64,000 nt of DNA from Panicum virgatum (GCF_016808335.1 NC_053153.1:31875590-31939589); one strand, 5' to 3'; positions 46,731-59,417 are shown, numbered from the stretch's first letter. Program-made: numbers and translations. Notes: generated by a model not told the origin, from the letters alone.

Positions 46731-47061
46731 GTTTGGATCCCGGCGCTAAACTTTAGACCATGGCATGTCAAAGAAAATTTTGGTATTTAAAAATATTAAA
46801 TGACTTCTAATTACAAAACTAATTGCAGAACCCCTGGAATAAATTGCGATACGAATTTAATGAGGTATTGTAATCCATAATTAGCGAATGGGTACTGTAG
46901 CATCACTGTAACAAATCATGGATTAATTACTTATTAAATTTATCTTGCGAATTAGCACACATCTGTGAATAAGTTTTATAAATAGATTTTATTTGATATT
47001 ACTAAATGATAAGATTTTTTTTAATGTGACAGGAGCTAAAGTTTAGTCCCTGGAAACAAAA
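46731..47061. mobile_element. MITE with CTAAACTTTAG inverted ends
   Basis: GTTTGGATCCCGGCGCTAAA near the left end faces CTAAAGTTTAGTCCCTGG near the right end. The interior (ATTACAAAACTAATTGCAG, GTACTGTAGCATCACTGTAA, TTGCGAATTAG) is of a type very common in grass genomes. Non-coding and non-autonomous. Precise ends and duplication were not resolved. Confidence 0.7.
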
Positions 47062-48195
47062 CAGGGAACTTGACTGATTTCGGCCTATTAACTGGCCCAC
47101 TACGTTTCGTACTCTTTCTATTTCAATGCAAATAAAGTAGTAAGGCCCCGGCAAGTTTTTGTACTACAAAGTTATATTACGTGAAATGAATTATGAATAC
47201 TCACCGTTCATATGGAACCACCGAAATATAAAAATGATAAGCACATTGCTTCCACAAATTCCTCGTCACTATATATGCACTACACTAATCGCATTAACAC
47301 CTAGATCACATGGAAAAAATAAGTACAACATGAACGCCCAAAATCCACGAATGAAAGCCGCCACATGTGTGTTTCACCGTCAATTAGCAATTCGGCATGT
47401 CATCTACCATTGAAAAACAACTCACACACTATTGTATTCATCCTTCTATGTCTAGAAATTAAGAAGATACAGAGTTATTATTACAAAAACACTCGCATCG
47501 TTATCCATCCTAGTTTTATTGCCAATTTGAAATGGTTTAATTAATTGACCCCGGAATTATTACACGGCCAGAGTGAGAAATGGGCCCGACCGACACAAGC
47601 GACTTGTGGGCTGCTGCTCCTGATGCGCGCGCGCGTGCACACCAAACTTTTTATTTTCTGGGCTGTCTCTTCTCCAGGCCGGCTGTAACAAAGCCATTTT
47701 GTTTGGCCCAGTTAAGAGCCCATTGGGTCTTTCGTCTTTTTGTCCTTGAAACAAAATGAAACGGTCCGTGGATAAGTTCTTGGCACTACTATAGCATACC
47801 ATTTTAAAAAGAACTACTGAGTTTTCCTTTTAAAAAAGGTATAAAGGTGCAGTTTTATTCTATCTATGGAGTAATTTATCAAGTACGATATTGTGATTAG
47901 CTCACTCTAACGACTATTCAATTGCATTCTTTTACAAACCCCCCTGCATTTCCTCATGCATCAGGTTTCGGACTCAGCAAATAATGGACTGATGATAAAA
48001 ACGCATATAGTGTAGTGAATATGCATTGCTTTGTGAAATTTATATGTCTTAAGGCATCTAGTTGTGAGAATTATTTTGCTGCTTCCAGACCATGATGCTG
48101 CTAAACTATAACATTTATCATGGACGACTAGGCTGTGCAGGGTGTATGTGTTGAGACCATTTCCGGGCGGTGCTGCATTTTTGCTTAATTAAGCA
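47062..48195. other. Intergenic DNA, nothing recognised
   Basis: Mostly AT-rich, with one GC-rich patch (47570-47650, GCGCGCGCG). No coding region, RNA gene or mobile element could be supported. Confidence 0.4.
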
Positions 48196-48307
48196 CTCCC
48201 TCTTTTCTCAAATATATGACACTTACAATAGTTAAGCTAATATTAGTTCAAAAGTAAACAAGCTAGCTTGTCCTCAACATCATGTAGTATTTATTTGAGA
48301 AAGGAGG
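48196..48307. mobile_element. Stowaway-like MITE, degenerate
   Basis: CTCCCTCTTTTCTCAAATA on the left faces TATTTGAGAAAGGAGG on the right, imperfect inverted repeats of the Stowaway CTCCCTC type. About 112 bp. Confidence 0.6.
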
Positions 48308-49010
48308 TCCATGATCCATGCTAATAATAATTAGTGTGACCCTGCCGCTCGTGAGCAGCAAGTCACACCATCCCCATCAAGCTACCTTATTTGCTTGATA
48401 CAGCAGTGTGAGGAGCTCAGTGTATCTCGTAAGCTTGTCGGCATTGCAGGGTCAAGACGACATCCAGCAGAGACAGGGGGCCCGAAAATGCCACGCGGCT
48501 TGCGTTGCACGCTACACAAACAAGATCGATCATCTTTGACCACGGCACACACAGCGTGGTCGACCGCGAGTCCGCGACCACCATGCATGTGTTCCACTTT
48601 CCCGGACACAAGCGCCCATTGGTCAGCCATCCGCTGCAAAAATTTGGCAAAGATCCTGATCGGAGCGGTGCAATCTTTTGCCCGACAGCAACCCCAAACC
48701 GAATCACTAGATATATCACTACTTAATCACCGAAACTAATTAATTTAGTTGACCCTATATATAATATAATTTTAGTGTTGATTGGAAGGAAGCTAGATAC
48801 TTCACGCCAGTAGTAGTTCAGTACAATATGCTCTGATCTGAAATTTTGTTGATTCGGAACATTGGCTAGCTAGTTAATTAAATGTGTAGGAAAACAATAC
48901 ACCATAGGGTAACAGTTGAGTGCAGGTACAACAAACATATACATGCAAACGGATGCACATATTTTGAAGATAATAAAATAAATTAGTTCATTGTCTGTAT
49001 CACAAACATA
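48308..49010. other. Intergenic DNA, nothing recognised
   Basis: 48330-48720 is of balanced composition and has short open frames on both strands (up to 114 codons), but none resembles a known protein. The remainder is AT-rich. Confidence 0.4.
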
Positions 49011-49161
49011 CTACCACCGTGCCAAATTACAACTCGTTTTGACTTTTTTAAATACATATATTTTGTTATACATCTAGATATATACTATGTCTAGATATAT
49101 AGCAAAAACTATATATATATATAAAGAAATCAAAACGAATTATAATTTAGGATAGAAAGAG
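49011..49161. mobile_element. Stowaway MITE
   Basis: CCAAATTACAACTCGTTTTGA near the left end faces TCAAAACGAATTATAATTTAG near the right end, with a palindromic centre (CTAGATATAT...). This is the widespread grass Stowaway type that folds into one long hairpin. About 151 bp. Confidence 0.75.
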
Positions 49162-49170
49162 TAACTATTA

Positions 49171-50120
49171 GAACATCTCCAGCAGTTCCCTAATCCCCAA
49201 TTCACCTACGATATTGAGAGAGGAGTATCTCCAACAGTTCCCAATATCCCTTCCCCATCCTTGTTTTTTTTTGGAAAAAAGAAAAAAACCCTCTCCAATT
49301 GTTCCCAATCCAAGTTCCCCTTCTACTAAATTAGCAAAATAGGTTCTCCTGTGCTTAAAAATAAGCACACCCCATCATTCCCTATCCACTCCTTTTTTTG
49401 TTGACGTCTTCTTTCCCTTCACACCGCACCTCCTTCCCTTTGGCGCCATCAACTTGGAGTACACCGCCGGCCTCCATCTACGGCAAGGTCTGGCCGCTGG
49501 CGTCTAGTTTTTCCATCTAGGTTTTGTGGCCGCCGCCGTCGATTGCCTGCCCCTGGCCGCCCTGCCATATGCGGCATGCACTGGCGTGCACGACACTCCA
49601 ACTGGTCCAACCAAACCCTGCGCCCAGCCTGCTGTGGGAGCGCTGCTTCTGGCCGCTATGCCCACTACCGCTTGGCCATGGCTGCCTGTGCAAGGGAGGG
49701 GTGCCGCCATAGCTGCCTGCGGAAGGGACCGTGGGTCCACAATTTTTTATTGTTAGGGAGAAAAAATAGAAAACTGTTGGAGATAGATATTTTTTCCTTC
49801 CTCATACCTAGTTGGGGAGTTGGTAAACATCAAGTTTTAGGGAGAAAATATAAGAAACTGTTGGAGATGCCCAAGAAGCAGTGCTCTAGCAGTCTCCCAA
49901 ATTTTTTTTCTTTTCCCAGTAATTATTGGGACATCCCAACAATTCACCCCATCTCTCTCTAAATAAAAGGGGAGTTGTGACTCTTCCAATAAAATAGTTG
50001 GATTGAAAGAAGGTTATTGGGAGACTGCAAAAATAACTCCCTCGATAATTCTAAAATTGTCATTGGACATTTTCTAATCCTAATTATTCGGAAAGGATTA
50101 CTGGGGGACTGGAGATGCTC
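49171..50120. mobile_element. Non-autonomous TTA-flanked element (Harbinger-like), 950 bp
   Basis: Ends GAACATCTCCAGCAGTTCCC and, reversed, GAGCATCTCCAGTCCCCC, with TTA on both sides (49168-49170 and 50121-50123). The centre (49430-49740) is GC-rich and unlike the AT-rich arms. Internal words such as AACTGTTGGAGAT repeat the end motif. It has no transposase. Open frames in the centre match nothing I recognise; the centre could be captured host DNA. Confidence 0.68.
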
Positions 50121-50513
50121 TTAGTAATTACCTACTTCCCACCATGAGTGCATAGAGAGTGCGGTGGTGGACGGTGACTGTTTGGCCTAAGGAGGAGCAT
50201 ACAAGATACTTAGCTAGTGTGGACTTGAATGCGAGTCGGTGTCGGTTTGAAGTAAGCATGGGTATGACATGGCACACTAGCTAATTTTAGTGACATGACA
50301 CACTAGCTTAATTAACTAGCTAAGCATGCGTCTTGACGTTAACTAATCCTCCTTGTTTAATTTGGCTGCGTGTCGGAGTAGTACTGCAAAGCAGACGCTT
50401 CCTTTTTCCACCTTATTATACATTGTTTTGAAGAAGCACGCACTGTGTGCAAAAGGTGAGACCCTTTGACCATGACCAGTTAGTAGTGCGTGGAAGATCC
50501 TAACGGAGGAACC
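50121..50513. other. Intergenic DNA, nothing recognised
   Basis: Contains a short duplication of GACATG(G/A)CACACTAGCT (near 50265-50305). No gene. Confidence 0.35.
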
Positions 50514-50825
50514 GTTTGGTTTGTGCTGTGCTAGTGAATAATGATAGTTTAACCGTTAATTACGGTGTCAAATAAAATCAGTTTATAAAACCAATTTCGG
50601 AACCCCACGCTAGTAACCCTGAAGAATCTAATGAGGCTTTTGACCGTGCGATTAGAGAATGGTTACTGTAGTATCACTATAGCAAATCATCAATTAATTA
50701 CCGTCATTAGATTCGTCGCGAAAAGTTACACCCATCCCTAAAAAGGTTTTGCAAATAGACTTCATTTAGTACACCATGCATACAAGATTCTTTTTGTAGA
50801 ATGGAATAGCGTGGAGAAAACAAAC
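50514..50825. mobile_element. MITE, same family as the one at 63264
   Basis: Left GTTTGGTTTGTG and right AGAAAACAAAC are short inverted ends. The interior GTTACTGTAGTATCACTATAGC, CATTAGATTCGTCGCG and TTTTGCAAATAGACTTCATTTAG stretches match the element at 63264-63608. Non-coding. Confidence 0.6.
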
Positions 50826-52741
50826 AAGGCTGATGTTTGCTACCTTTTGGAGTTTGTAGAAGATTCGATATCATGTGCAGTGCGTGGGAAATCCCATTGG
50901 CTACTATTTCCTCTTACTTAAGTTATAGTACACAGAAACATGCTATTTAATTCGTTTGCTGTGTTTTGTTAGAAGAGAGGGAGTCAGTCAAAGATTTATT
51001 AGCATGGAGAGTTCTAAATCATGGTCATCTTTCATCCTTTTCGGTGAATGAGGTTATTAGGTTTTAGGTCGAGGGTCAACATTTATTATGTGTCGTCGGA
51101 GGTTTCTTCGTTCTAGGCTTAGGTAGAAATCAAAGGTTACAGGAGTACTTTGTGCCATGGTGACGGCAGAGGGAGGATCGTTGGCTTCGGTGGCACGAGA
51201 CGCCAGCAGGGAAATGATGTTGACGACGAGGCGGATCGGAGGAAGGTATTGCATGAACGAAGGTGTCAGGAACCAGGGGCGGCGGCATTGGGATCGAGCA
51301 ATTGTAGGGTGAAAGAGGGTTGAGGAACCAGGGGCGGCGGCATTGAGAAAGCCAGGGATACGTAGGGTTGAGGTGAAAGAGGCCAGCCAGCCGATTGATC
51401 GCCAGTCAAAACGTGTACAGTTGCCAGTACCACCGTATACTCTAGCAATTGTCTGATTGCTACCCTGTGTGAAGCAACCAGCATAGGCTAATATGACAGT
51501 ATTAAACTAGCCTTTCTCATGTTTGGTCGGCCGGCCGTCTGCGTGTCTGTCTGTCGGAGAATCAACGCGCAGCACTGACTGAAGATGATCGATCCTGCTT
51601 TGTAAAGTAAGCACACTTTCTTTATTAGTCGGTGCCAGTAGCTTAATCTGCTTATTTATTTTCCCAAGCTGTATCCTCGCCGTGGCTATAATTTCACAAT
51701 TTCTGGAAGATCCTAGGTTGCTTCCCTTTTAGTAGTGCCGATCTGTCCTTTGCTTGACTAATGAACCAAGGACAAGTACTATGGGCCTATGGGAAACTAA
51801 TTCTAAACCTAATAAGGAACATGCCAGCTAATGACCTGCCCTTACTTCACTTTGTTTCGCTAACCAAGGTCGTTAACTGGTTCAGTCGGTTTCACATCTC
51901 GCAGAAAGGCTTGTGTCAGCTGCAACGCGGTACTGCGGTGCTGGCTGGTGTTAGCAGTTAGCATGTGTCTTTGCAAATTCCCAAGTATGGGAGTAAACAA
52001 CAGCTGTGTCGGGCATGGATGGAGCCTGAAATTCTCTCCACAGGGGTGTAGATCTCAGTTTCAGGTCGACTCCATGAGCCGCCAACAAGTGTCTCTCGTG
52101 CTTAATCTGCGTGCCCGCCGCGAGCCCTAGCTAACAAAGTTTGCTGCGCGCGCGCAAACCCAGGTCACAAGGGGGGATCAGATCGATGAGCGGCTACAAC
52201 TTGAAGATTGGAGCCGCCCTACTGCCGACCTAACTTGATCCAGCCGCTACAGGACTAGTACTACTACAACGGCCGGGTTGATTTTTAGCTCCTGGACCAT
52301 GTGGAGATCCAAAGCATGTATTCGTCCCGTACTCCCTCCCGTACCCCGTAAGCATTATATCATGCCACTTTACTGTATGATGCAATAAAAATAATCTTGC
52401 CTTTGGTTCTTAAATATGAAGTGACACTTTTTAATTAAAAAATTATTATACACATAATATTGTGAGGAAAAATAGAAACAAATACGATAAGTTAAGACTG
52501 TATCAAGGTCAGTTTTAGTGGGGAGTGTCATTGTACGGTTGCCTAGAGTGCCACATCAGTCTGACACAGGAATGATAGTCAATCTCAGTATAATGTGTTA
52601 TGGCACAGATTCATAGACAACTTACAGCATTAAATAGTGCAATGATTGTGTGATCAAATGTGTCATAACTCAACGAAGATTGACCTCACTGGAGAGTGTG
52701 TACCCGTGTCATGGCTTGGCAACCGTGCCATGAGAGGGTTA
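50826..52741. other. Intergenic DNA, no supported gene
   Basis: 51060-51490 has minus-strand open frames and a repeated GGAACCAGGGGCGGCGGCAT (near 51270 and 51326), but no recognised protein. About 52330-52450 has remnants of a Stowaway-like end (TACTCCCTCC). The rest is unremarkable. Confidence 0.4.
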
Positions 52742-52999
52742 GAGCAAGGGCAATGGTTGTGCCAGCACTCTGGGCAAAAAGAAAGCCACTCTGGCATGCA
52801 TTTAATGCAGTGCAGCTGCCACGAGCGGTGGTGAATGAGCAACGAGCGGCGCAGCACCGCAGCCAATAGCAGCCTTCCGGCGCACGCATCCACCCGCTTG
52901 TGCTGGCGTCTCGCGAAACATCCGCTTTCTTCTCTCTCTTGTTTTCTCTCTCTCCCACGTCGGATTCCGCCAGCTTCCCGTCGTCCATAATACTTGCTC
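52742..52999. mobile_element. Tourist-like MITE, 258 bp
   Basis: GAGCAAGGGCAATGG on the left and, reversed, GAGCAAGTATTATGG on the right, with TTA on both sides (52739-52741 and 53000-53002). The structure fits a Harbinger-derived MITE. Confidence 0.62.
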
Positions 53000-53489
53000 T
53001 TATGGTGATGACTCGGGCCATCTCTCTCATCTTAACTTTGTTGCCAAATCAGCAACTATACTGGTATGTCATAGTCTTTGATACCTATGATATTTTTATG
53101 ACACTGGTACTGAGAGTAGCATAAAAAGAAAGTAAAACACAACAGTTCGGCCATTCCGGCCTTGTGGTCTCAGGTCAGCTCCAGTACGAGTCCTCCAGAA
53201 AACATGGGGGCGGCATACCCCGTTTTGTCAACAAGCTCTTGCTGAAAATACTCCAGCAGCAATGCAGCATACGTGCACCTTGTTTTCGCTATGCAATCTT
53301 CAAATAAATTAAACATGCATGGTGACACAAGAGTTTGGATCGAGTGGATTGTTAACATCTAACAGCGCTCGAACATTCCGTGCTGATACCAAGGTATATA
53401 AGAAAGACATATCATAATGGCAAGTTCTTATCTGTACAACGGACACCTGGCGCTCTACCGTGCATGGCACGTCAGCAAAATAAATTGTG

Positions 53490-53508
53490 CCCCCCCCCCC
53501 CCCCCCCC
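53490..53508 (+). repeat. Homopolymer run of 19 C
   Basis: Nineteen consecutive C residues. Length is prone to sequencing and replication error. Confidence 0.9.
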
Positions 53509-53814
53509 ATCTCATGATGGATTTAAAGAACTGATCACCAAACTCTCATGGAGGATTAAACAAACGTCTATACGAAACTTAGAATACACGGAGCAGTAGT
53601 TATTACTATGCAGCCCAATGCACAGTCAGCTCATGGTTTGTTTAATTGTAGTACTAGTTGATACCAGTATACAAAGTCTAAGGGAAATAATTTTTGAAAA
53701 ACTGGGCAAGGATATCACTTACAGCCTCTATAGCTCGCCACGCAATGATGTTGCATCAGAGATCCGTTTAATCTTAATTGGCTGCAATTTTTTTCAGGTA
53801 TCTTGATTGAGCAA

Positions 53815-55850
53815 CACTACTACCAAAACGGTTTTTAGGAGTGGGTAAAAATCTATTAGTAGGGGAGGGAGCGGTACCCGCCTCGGTTTTTTGCAGCTAC
53901 AAATATAGTTTGCAGGGGCAGTTAACGCCCCCGCCCCTAAAAATCCATGGCGGGTCATGCCCTCACCCGTCTCTAGAAATAAAATTATAGGGGCAGGTGA
54001 GGGCATGACCCTAGAAATGGGTTTTCACGGACGGGGCACACCGCAACCTGCCCTATAGATTGAATAAAAAAAATTGATGGCAGCAGCTGCTCCGAGCCGC
54101 CGCTGCTCCTCGTGCCGGTTCACGCGCCACCACCGTGCGCCGCAGCCCCACGCCGTGTGCCGCTCCACCGCGGCAAGGGAGGGGAGGTGGCGCCGAAGCA
54201 AGGGAGGGGAGATGATGGTGCTGCAGAGAAGGGAGGCCGGGCAGAAGAGGTGGCGTGTGGAGAGGAAGAGATGGGGGAGAAGACTGAAGAGGTAAGGGAA
54301 AGAGAGAGAGAGACAGAGGCAGGGAGAAGATGGGGCGAAGGAAGAGAGAGAGAGAGATGAAGCGGCGGGTGTTGACGGTCCTTAAGTCAGAAATAGAACT
54401 GTCAACTCTTGCATTCTTTCGCGATATTTAATCGCCAAATTTAGTTGTAGGGCTTAATTCTGGCAAATTCCACAAGTTTTGGTGAATCTTGATTTGCAGG
54501 GATCCATAAGTGAAACAAGGAGAAAACAAACTCAAGACGCAATATAAATGCACAAAAGATCGCATCCTGCATCACACTTACAAGAAGGGCCCATTTGACA
54601 GGTCAAACCGACGTACAAAGCCCGGGCAAACACATACACAAGATGGAGGCCCACCTAGCAGTGTCCAGGATGAAAGGCGGCGCAAGAGGCGGCACTTGGG
54701 GGTCGGCCGACCCCCAGGGTCGCCCGAACCTGGACGGGCGCCCGTTCAGTTGAGCTTTGGCGGAAAGATCGATCTTATCCTTCCCAAGGCAGTTCCTAGG
54801 GTTTCCATACTTGATTCCCCCGGAAACTGACCTATCCAAGCTATAAAAGGAGGTGGGGAGACCTTCTCATGAGGAATCAAGAAGGGAGACACAACACAAG
54901 TTGGAGAAGAAGGAGTAGAGGGACTTCCACCTGTATCATTAGAGTAGGGAGTGTGTGAGGAGGAGGATCGAAGAAGAGCCAGACTTGTCAACCTCTCTTC
55001 GTCTTTGTACCTCGATGGATACGATTCATTTGAGTAAGTATCCGAGTTTGTCTACTGGTGAGTTCTTGGCTAAGTATTCTTAAGTAATCATTCGTTTAGG
55101 GGTTCATCATCCGTTCTTATAACGAATACTCTGGTAGAGGGCCCCTAATAAAGACGGATAACCCCGCGCAACGCTGGAGTAGTAGTCGACGACATAAACA
55201 TGGTGTAAAGGCCCTATATTACCTCTATTTGCCTCGTACTCTACCGAATTACAGGGTAGACCGTAGGTGGTAACAGCCCCATTGGTCCGCTACGAAGCTG
55301 CTTCGTGGTTAGTGTAGTCCCCCCTATCGGAGAGCAGCGTAGTGCTAATAGTCGGAAGTCCCTAACAGTACCTAGGTCAGACCGGTGCCCGAAGTGAACG
55401 AGTGACAGCCTAAATTTACCTTAGCTTGATCCTTATCTTTATATAAACCACACTACCAAAAGCTCCCCTATCCCTTGTTCTTCAAGGGTACACTTGTTAG
55501 AAGGTTGTTACACCTCCGTTCCCTGAGAAAATACGATACCCTGAATACTCTCCGGGTGAAGTGCTACAACATTGTCTTCCGTGCGGTTGCGGATCTTATC
55601 TGTGAATGTTAAGAAATATACCAACAACAGGTACTTTAGGGGTGGGCCCAGCGATCCTCTCCCGACTTGCTCCAGCCAATGATTGCCAGCACGCGGATCA
55701 CATCACCTACTAGCGTCCCCACCCGCCCCTACAAATGGATGTCCAAGGGCAGGTGACACCCTGCGCCGCCCCTACAAATGATTTTTTATTCTAAAATTCT
55801 TTTTAAATGAAAACACATAGCAAAACACATAAAAAAGAGAAATTTTTACC
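53815..55850. mobile_element. CACTA (En/Spm) transposon fragment, split by an LTR
   Basis: CACTACTACCAAAACGG at 53815-53831 is a CACTA-type end. GC-rich subterminal motifs (CGCCCCTA, AGGGGCAGGTGAGGG) follow to about 54050 and resume at 55690-55780 (CCACCCGCCCCTACAAAT, AGGGGC...), after the inserted lone LTR. No transposase and no matching right end were found. The right limit is approximate. Confidence 0.6.
54370..55629 (+). repeat. Lone LTR of the element C (Athila-like) family
   Basis: Starts TGTTGACGGTCCTTAAG and ends GTTAAGAAATATACCAACA(ACA). A TATA box, CTATAAAAGGAG, lies near 54841. In reverse complement it matches 24169-25284 and 34779-34824. No gag-pol lies beside it, so it is a solo LTR or a fragment. 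Flanking five-base sequences (GCGGG and GGTAC/ACAGG) do not match, so a clean insertion is not proven. It interrupts the CACTA fragment. Confidence 0.78.
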
Positions 55851-56369
55851 ATTTGCTTATTGTGACACGTAGAATTTATTTATTTTTATCAAAATCATAT
55901 TTCTACGTAAGCGGCTGCGAAGGGAGTTGTCTGTCTGATCTATGCCGAGAAGAATCATGCTCATGTGCACATGGCGAGGGCTACCTTTCTCCAGTTTTGT
56001 GGCGGCCTCTGAGCCCTGCACATTGGAAGTAGCTTGCATGGAGTCAATGTCCTCAGCTCTGTTTAAAAAAATGTGGTTTTTTTCCATCAATTAGATCTGT
56101 GTTGTCTACTCGAGGGCAAAGGATAGATTCAAGATCATTTGAGTGGTTTTATTTAGATCAGAGATCTATGATTCGCCGTTGCTTGTGTCGTTGTTGCATG
56201 TCCTGGTGTCAACCTCCGGTGCAGCAAGTGTGGCAAGGTGGCTGGTAAATCCACCCAATCCATTGGCAAATGTAGACCTGAAAACTGAAGTTGAGGGTGG
56301 TACCTTCCTCAGGTACAGCAGTGGAGTTGGAAGTTGCCATTGAGTTCACCGCGGGATCGCCGGAGATCT
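55851..56369. other. Non-coding remnant, left of a gypsy LTR
   Basis: 56100-56369 is probably the untranslated leader and gag start of the gypsy element whose LTR lies at 56390-56810. No protein is recognisable. 55851-56100 holds nothing identified. Confidence 0.4.
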
Positions 56370-56387
56370 ACCCCACGGTGGGCGCCA
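56370..56387 (-). other. Primer-binding site of a Tat-like gypsy
   Basis: Reverse complement TGGCGCCCACCGTGGGGT is a site commonly found in grass gypsy elements, two bases from the LTR start at 56390. Confidence 0.75.
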
Positions 56388-56389
56388 GG

Positions 56390-56810
56390 TGTCGGCATTT
56401 TATCGGCAAACCTGTCTAGGGATACCCTAAGGTAGTCTATTGTTCAGAGGGGATCGCTAAGATCGGGAACACGATGGTGCAAGCAACATGAGGGGTTAGA
56501 TAGGTTCAGACCATGAGTTGCATAATACCATACGTCCAGTTTGATGGTTTGTATTGCTTGAGGTAAATAGATGCGTTGGAGGGGGTCCTGCCCACCCTTA
56601 TACAGCCTGGGGGACAGGGTTACATGAAACCCTAGTTTGTACGGCGCATAGAGTCCCTCCCAAGTACTACTCAGGCGGTCTCTATCTATGCCGACTAGTT
56701 TTAGATATACACGTGTAGTTACATGGCATATGGGTATATGACATGCCCTATCCCATATCTTGTACAGGACCACGCCCCACATCAGGTATCCCGTGGCCAC
56801 TGGTCTGACA
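56390..56810 (-). repeat. Short gypsy LTR (421 bp) with primer site attached
   Basis: TGTCGGCATT...TGGTCTGACA gives inverted TGTC(G/A) ends. The primer site to its left shows minus-strand orientation and that this is a 5' LTR. The remainder of the element is missing. It abuts, and perhaps inserted into, the Tekay-type LTR fragment that follows. Confidence 0.7.
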
Positions 56811-57942
56811 TATTCTATTTTGTCCCAATAATAGCATTTACTTTACTGTTGTATTGCATAATTTTTTGATGGGATACCTATTAAAGATTTACCTAGCTAG
56901 TCTTTTTACCCAAACCTGGAACACCTATTTTAATCTCTTGTTGGGTAGTACTGCTTAGTTGCTCAACTTTCGGAATGGTGACATCATATTCTTTTGAAAA
57001 TGTACAAGATCACTTTGTTTAAATGGAACATGGAGAACCACCTAAGAAAACCGTACAACCACATTGTCACATGGCTCTGACCTTAGCCGATTAATTAGGT
57101 GTGTAGTTGACTGATAGTCTTATTGAAAGAACAATGAGGGGGTCGGTGTTGGGGTATAGCTCGGTCCTCTTGAGGTAGTAGCCTTTGCTAAGGTACTGAC
57201 AATCAGGGAGGGTTATGATCCGCACCACTGAACTCTAGCATGTCTCTGTAAAGATTTAGTAGTGGACCCCTCGCCACTCACCAAAGGAAGTGTTTAAGAG
57301 CCTTGCAACCCAGACTATACAGGGGAACACAATTTGTGGTGAAAGCGTACAATCTCTGCAGAGTATAAAACTAATATATAGCCATGCTCGTGGTCAAGAG
57401 CGGCTTGGACTCTCACATGATAATCGAACTTGAAGAATAATTAAATTGTGGTACTTGGGTTCTATGATGTTGTTTTCTTTATGCTTATGCTTAAGTCAGT
57501 TGGTATAAACTTATACCTTGTAATTAGATGCTTGCTAATAAAATTTGATCAACTAAAATGCTAATGGCTATAAACATTAGCTTTGCATCTTTCCCCCACT
57601 TGCTGAGTACCAATCATAAGTGTACTCACCCTTACATAATTGCTGCTCAGAGGAGAACATTGAAGTGGAGAACTATGATGACTTTGAAAAATTCTAGATG
57701 CATTCACCAGTCAAGTGTCTGTGGATGAAGTTTTGTTGAAAATCTCGTATATGTTATCGGTAGAATGTTAAGACCTTCATGTCTACTCATCGGAGTGTGT
57801 AATAAAGTCATTTACTCTTTTGTTTATGTTGTTGAACATTGTCTTTGATATATTCACTTATGATGTCCTTAATATGTATGTAAAATTGATCCTGACGCAC
57901 ATATAAAATGCATCTTGTTTGTTTTAGAAACCGGATGTGACA
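56811..57942 (+). repeat. Tekay-type LTR fragment related to element D
   Basis: Aligns with element D's LTRs: CATGGAGAACCACC(T)AAG near 57028, CACTCACCAAAGGAAGTGTTT near 57276 and GGTCAAGAGCGGCTTGGAC near 57392. Unlike D's copies it continues to a terminal CCGGATGTGACA, so it shows what their lost 3' end looked like. The 5' part is missing. Confidence 0.72.
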
Positions 57943-58903
57943 CGTGAGCAAGATAGCAATCCAGTGATGGTTGTATGTGTATAACTCATGATGAGTAATA
58001 ATAAATATAAAAAATTTTGGAAAGGATAGACGCAGGGTAACAAGATAGACATACTTAAAATTTTAGGGGAGCCCATACACAATCCTTGTCTTGTCATTCA
58101 ACATCATGAGCTACATAATCGTCGTCTTTCTTGCTTTTTTTTTAAAAAAACCTCTGCTCCATAATTTTGCTTTTATTTTTTCATTGCAAACTCTGTAAAT
58201 GATGTCTATTTAATTAACTTCTAATCTTTTCTTAAGCTACGCTTTGCCTAGGAATTAGCATATGGGAGCCTTTTTCCTAGCACTTTTGTATCACTGTATT
58301 ACAGGTGAATGTAGCAGCATAAAATGCGTACTCTCTGACTCTATGTCGTGTGTTTTGAAGAAAGAAAAAGAAAAGGGAAATGCCACTGCTCGTTGTCATT
58401 CGGTCGATAGAGTATATAGCTGGGTGCCGCGCTGGTGGTGACGGCGCGCACAGTACCGCACCGGCGCACCGTCGCCAACTCCCGAAACCACGCGATCTGC
58501 CCCACACCTAAAATGGCACATCGTCGTGGATATAAAATCCACCACCGGGTCGTTCCCTTCAAATAATGCGTGCGTACATCACATGATTTTCGTTTGTAGA
58601 TAACGATAAAATTGGAGATCCTCACACGTCTTTTTGGACATACATATATATCCCCATACGCTGACATTGTCAAATCGAAATCAAAATAGATACGACGCCA
58701 CATGATACGATCGATCCGATGCCTAACATGTTTTCTTAGGTAGAGAAAAAGGGGACTAAAATACAAACAGAATTATGAAGCCGGTGAAGCAAATCTCCTG
58801 AGCAACCTGAGACGAATCGGCCGGCCCGGGATACAACCGGAACAGGGTGCGCGCATGTACTCCCAACAATTAGTCCGAATTTTTAGAGAACTTTATCCAG
58901 TTA
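57943..58903. other. Intergenic DNA, nothing recognised
   Basis: AT-rich, with a homopolymer T/A patch near 58135-58150 and a more GC-rich patch at 58420-58510. No gene is supported; minus-strand open frames up to 141 codons show no recognisable domain. Confidence 0.4.
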
Positions 58904-59203
58904 GACCCTCCACAATGTAGAGTGATGCCTGTAAAATAATCATACCCCACAACTAAAAGTGAGCATCGCTCTTAAAGAGCTGCAATGGGAAGCATCACAG
59001 GCATCACTAGCAGGATCCACATAACAAATATATAATAAACGGAATCAACTCCAAGCGGCAAATGAGTTCTGCGTTCTTGCGCTCTCTCTGACGTCACATG
59101 AGTCAAAGAAATATTTTTTTAAGAGATGGCATCGGTGCATCTACTTGCATCGCTCCTCATTTTTCTATTTTGAGCACCACTTAAGCCACATACTGTGGAG
59201 GGT
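58904..59203. mobile_element. Tourist-like MITE, 300 bp
   Basis: GACCCTCCACAATGTAG faces CATACTGTGGAGGGTC, good inverted repeats, with TTA on both sides (58901-58903 and 59204-59206). Non-coding. It lies about 1.4 kb upstream of the P450 gene. Confidence 0.8.
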
Positions 59204-59417
59204 CTTAGGTCTCCCCAAACAGTAGAGAGCGAGCTTTTTTTTTCTTCTTTTGCGAGTAAAGAGAGATTGTTTTATTCGCTAAAACTAACATTACATTCTT
59301 GAGCAACTAACTGCTCGACACACACCGAAGACTGGTTACGCCACACTGCTCGATGGTATAAGCTTTTTTGCGTGTGTAGCAAACATTTTTTTTAGAAAAT
59401 GTGCTTTGGCACATGTA

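Noticed and set aside
51057..51484. Minus-strand gene candidate
   Set aside because: Short frames without recognisable protein similarity or splice pattern.
54074..54360. Arg/Glu-rich plus-strand open frames
   Set aside because: Derived from GA-rich simple sequence (AGAGAGAGAG) within the CACTA fragment.
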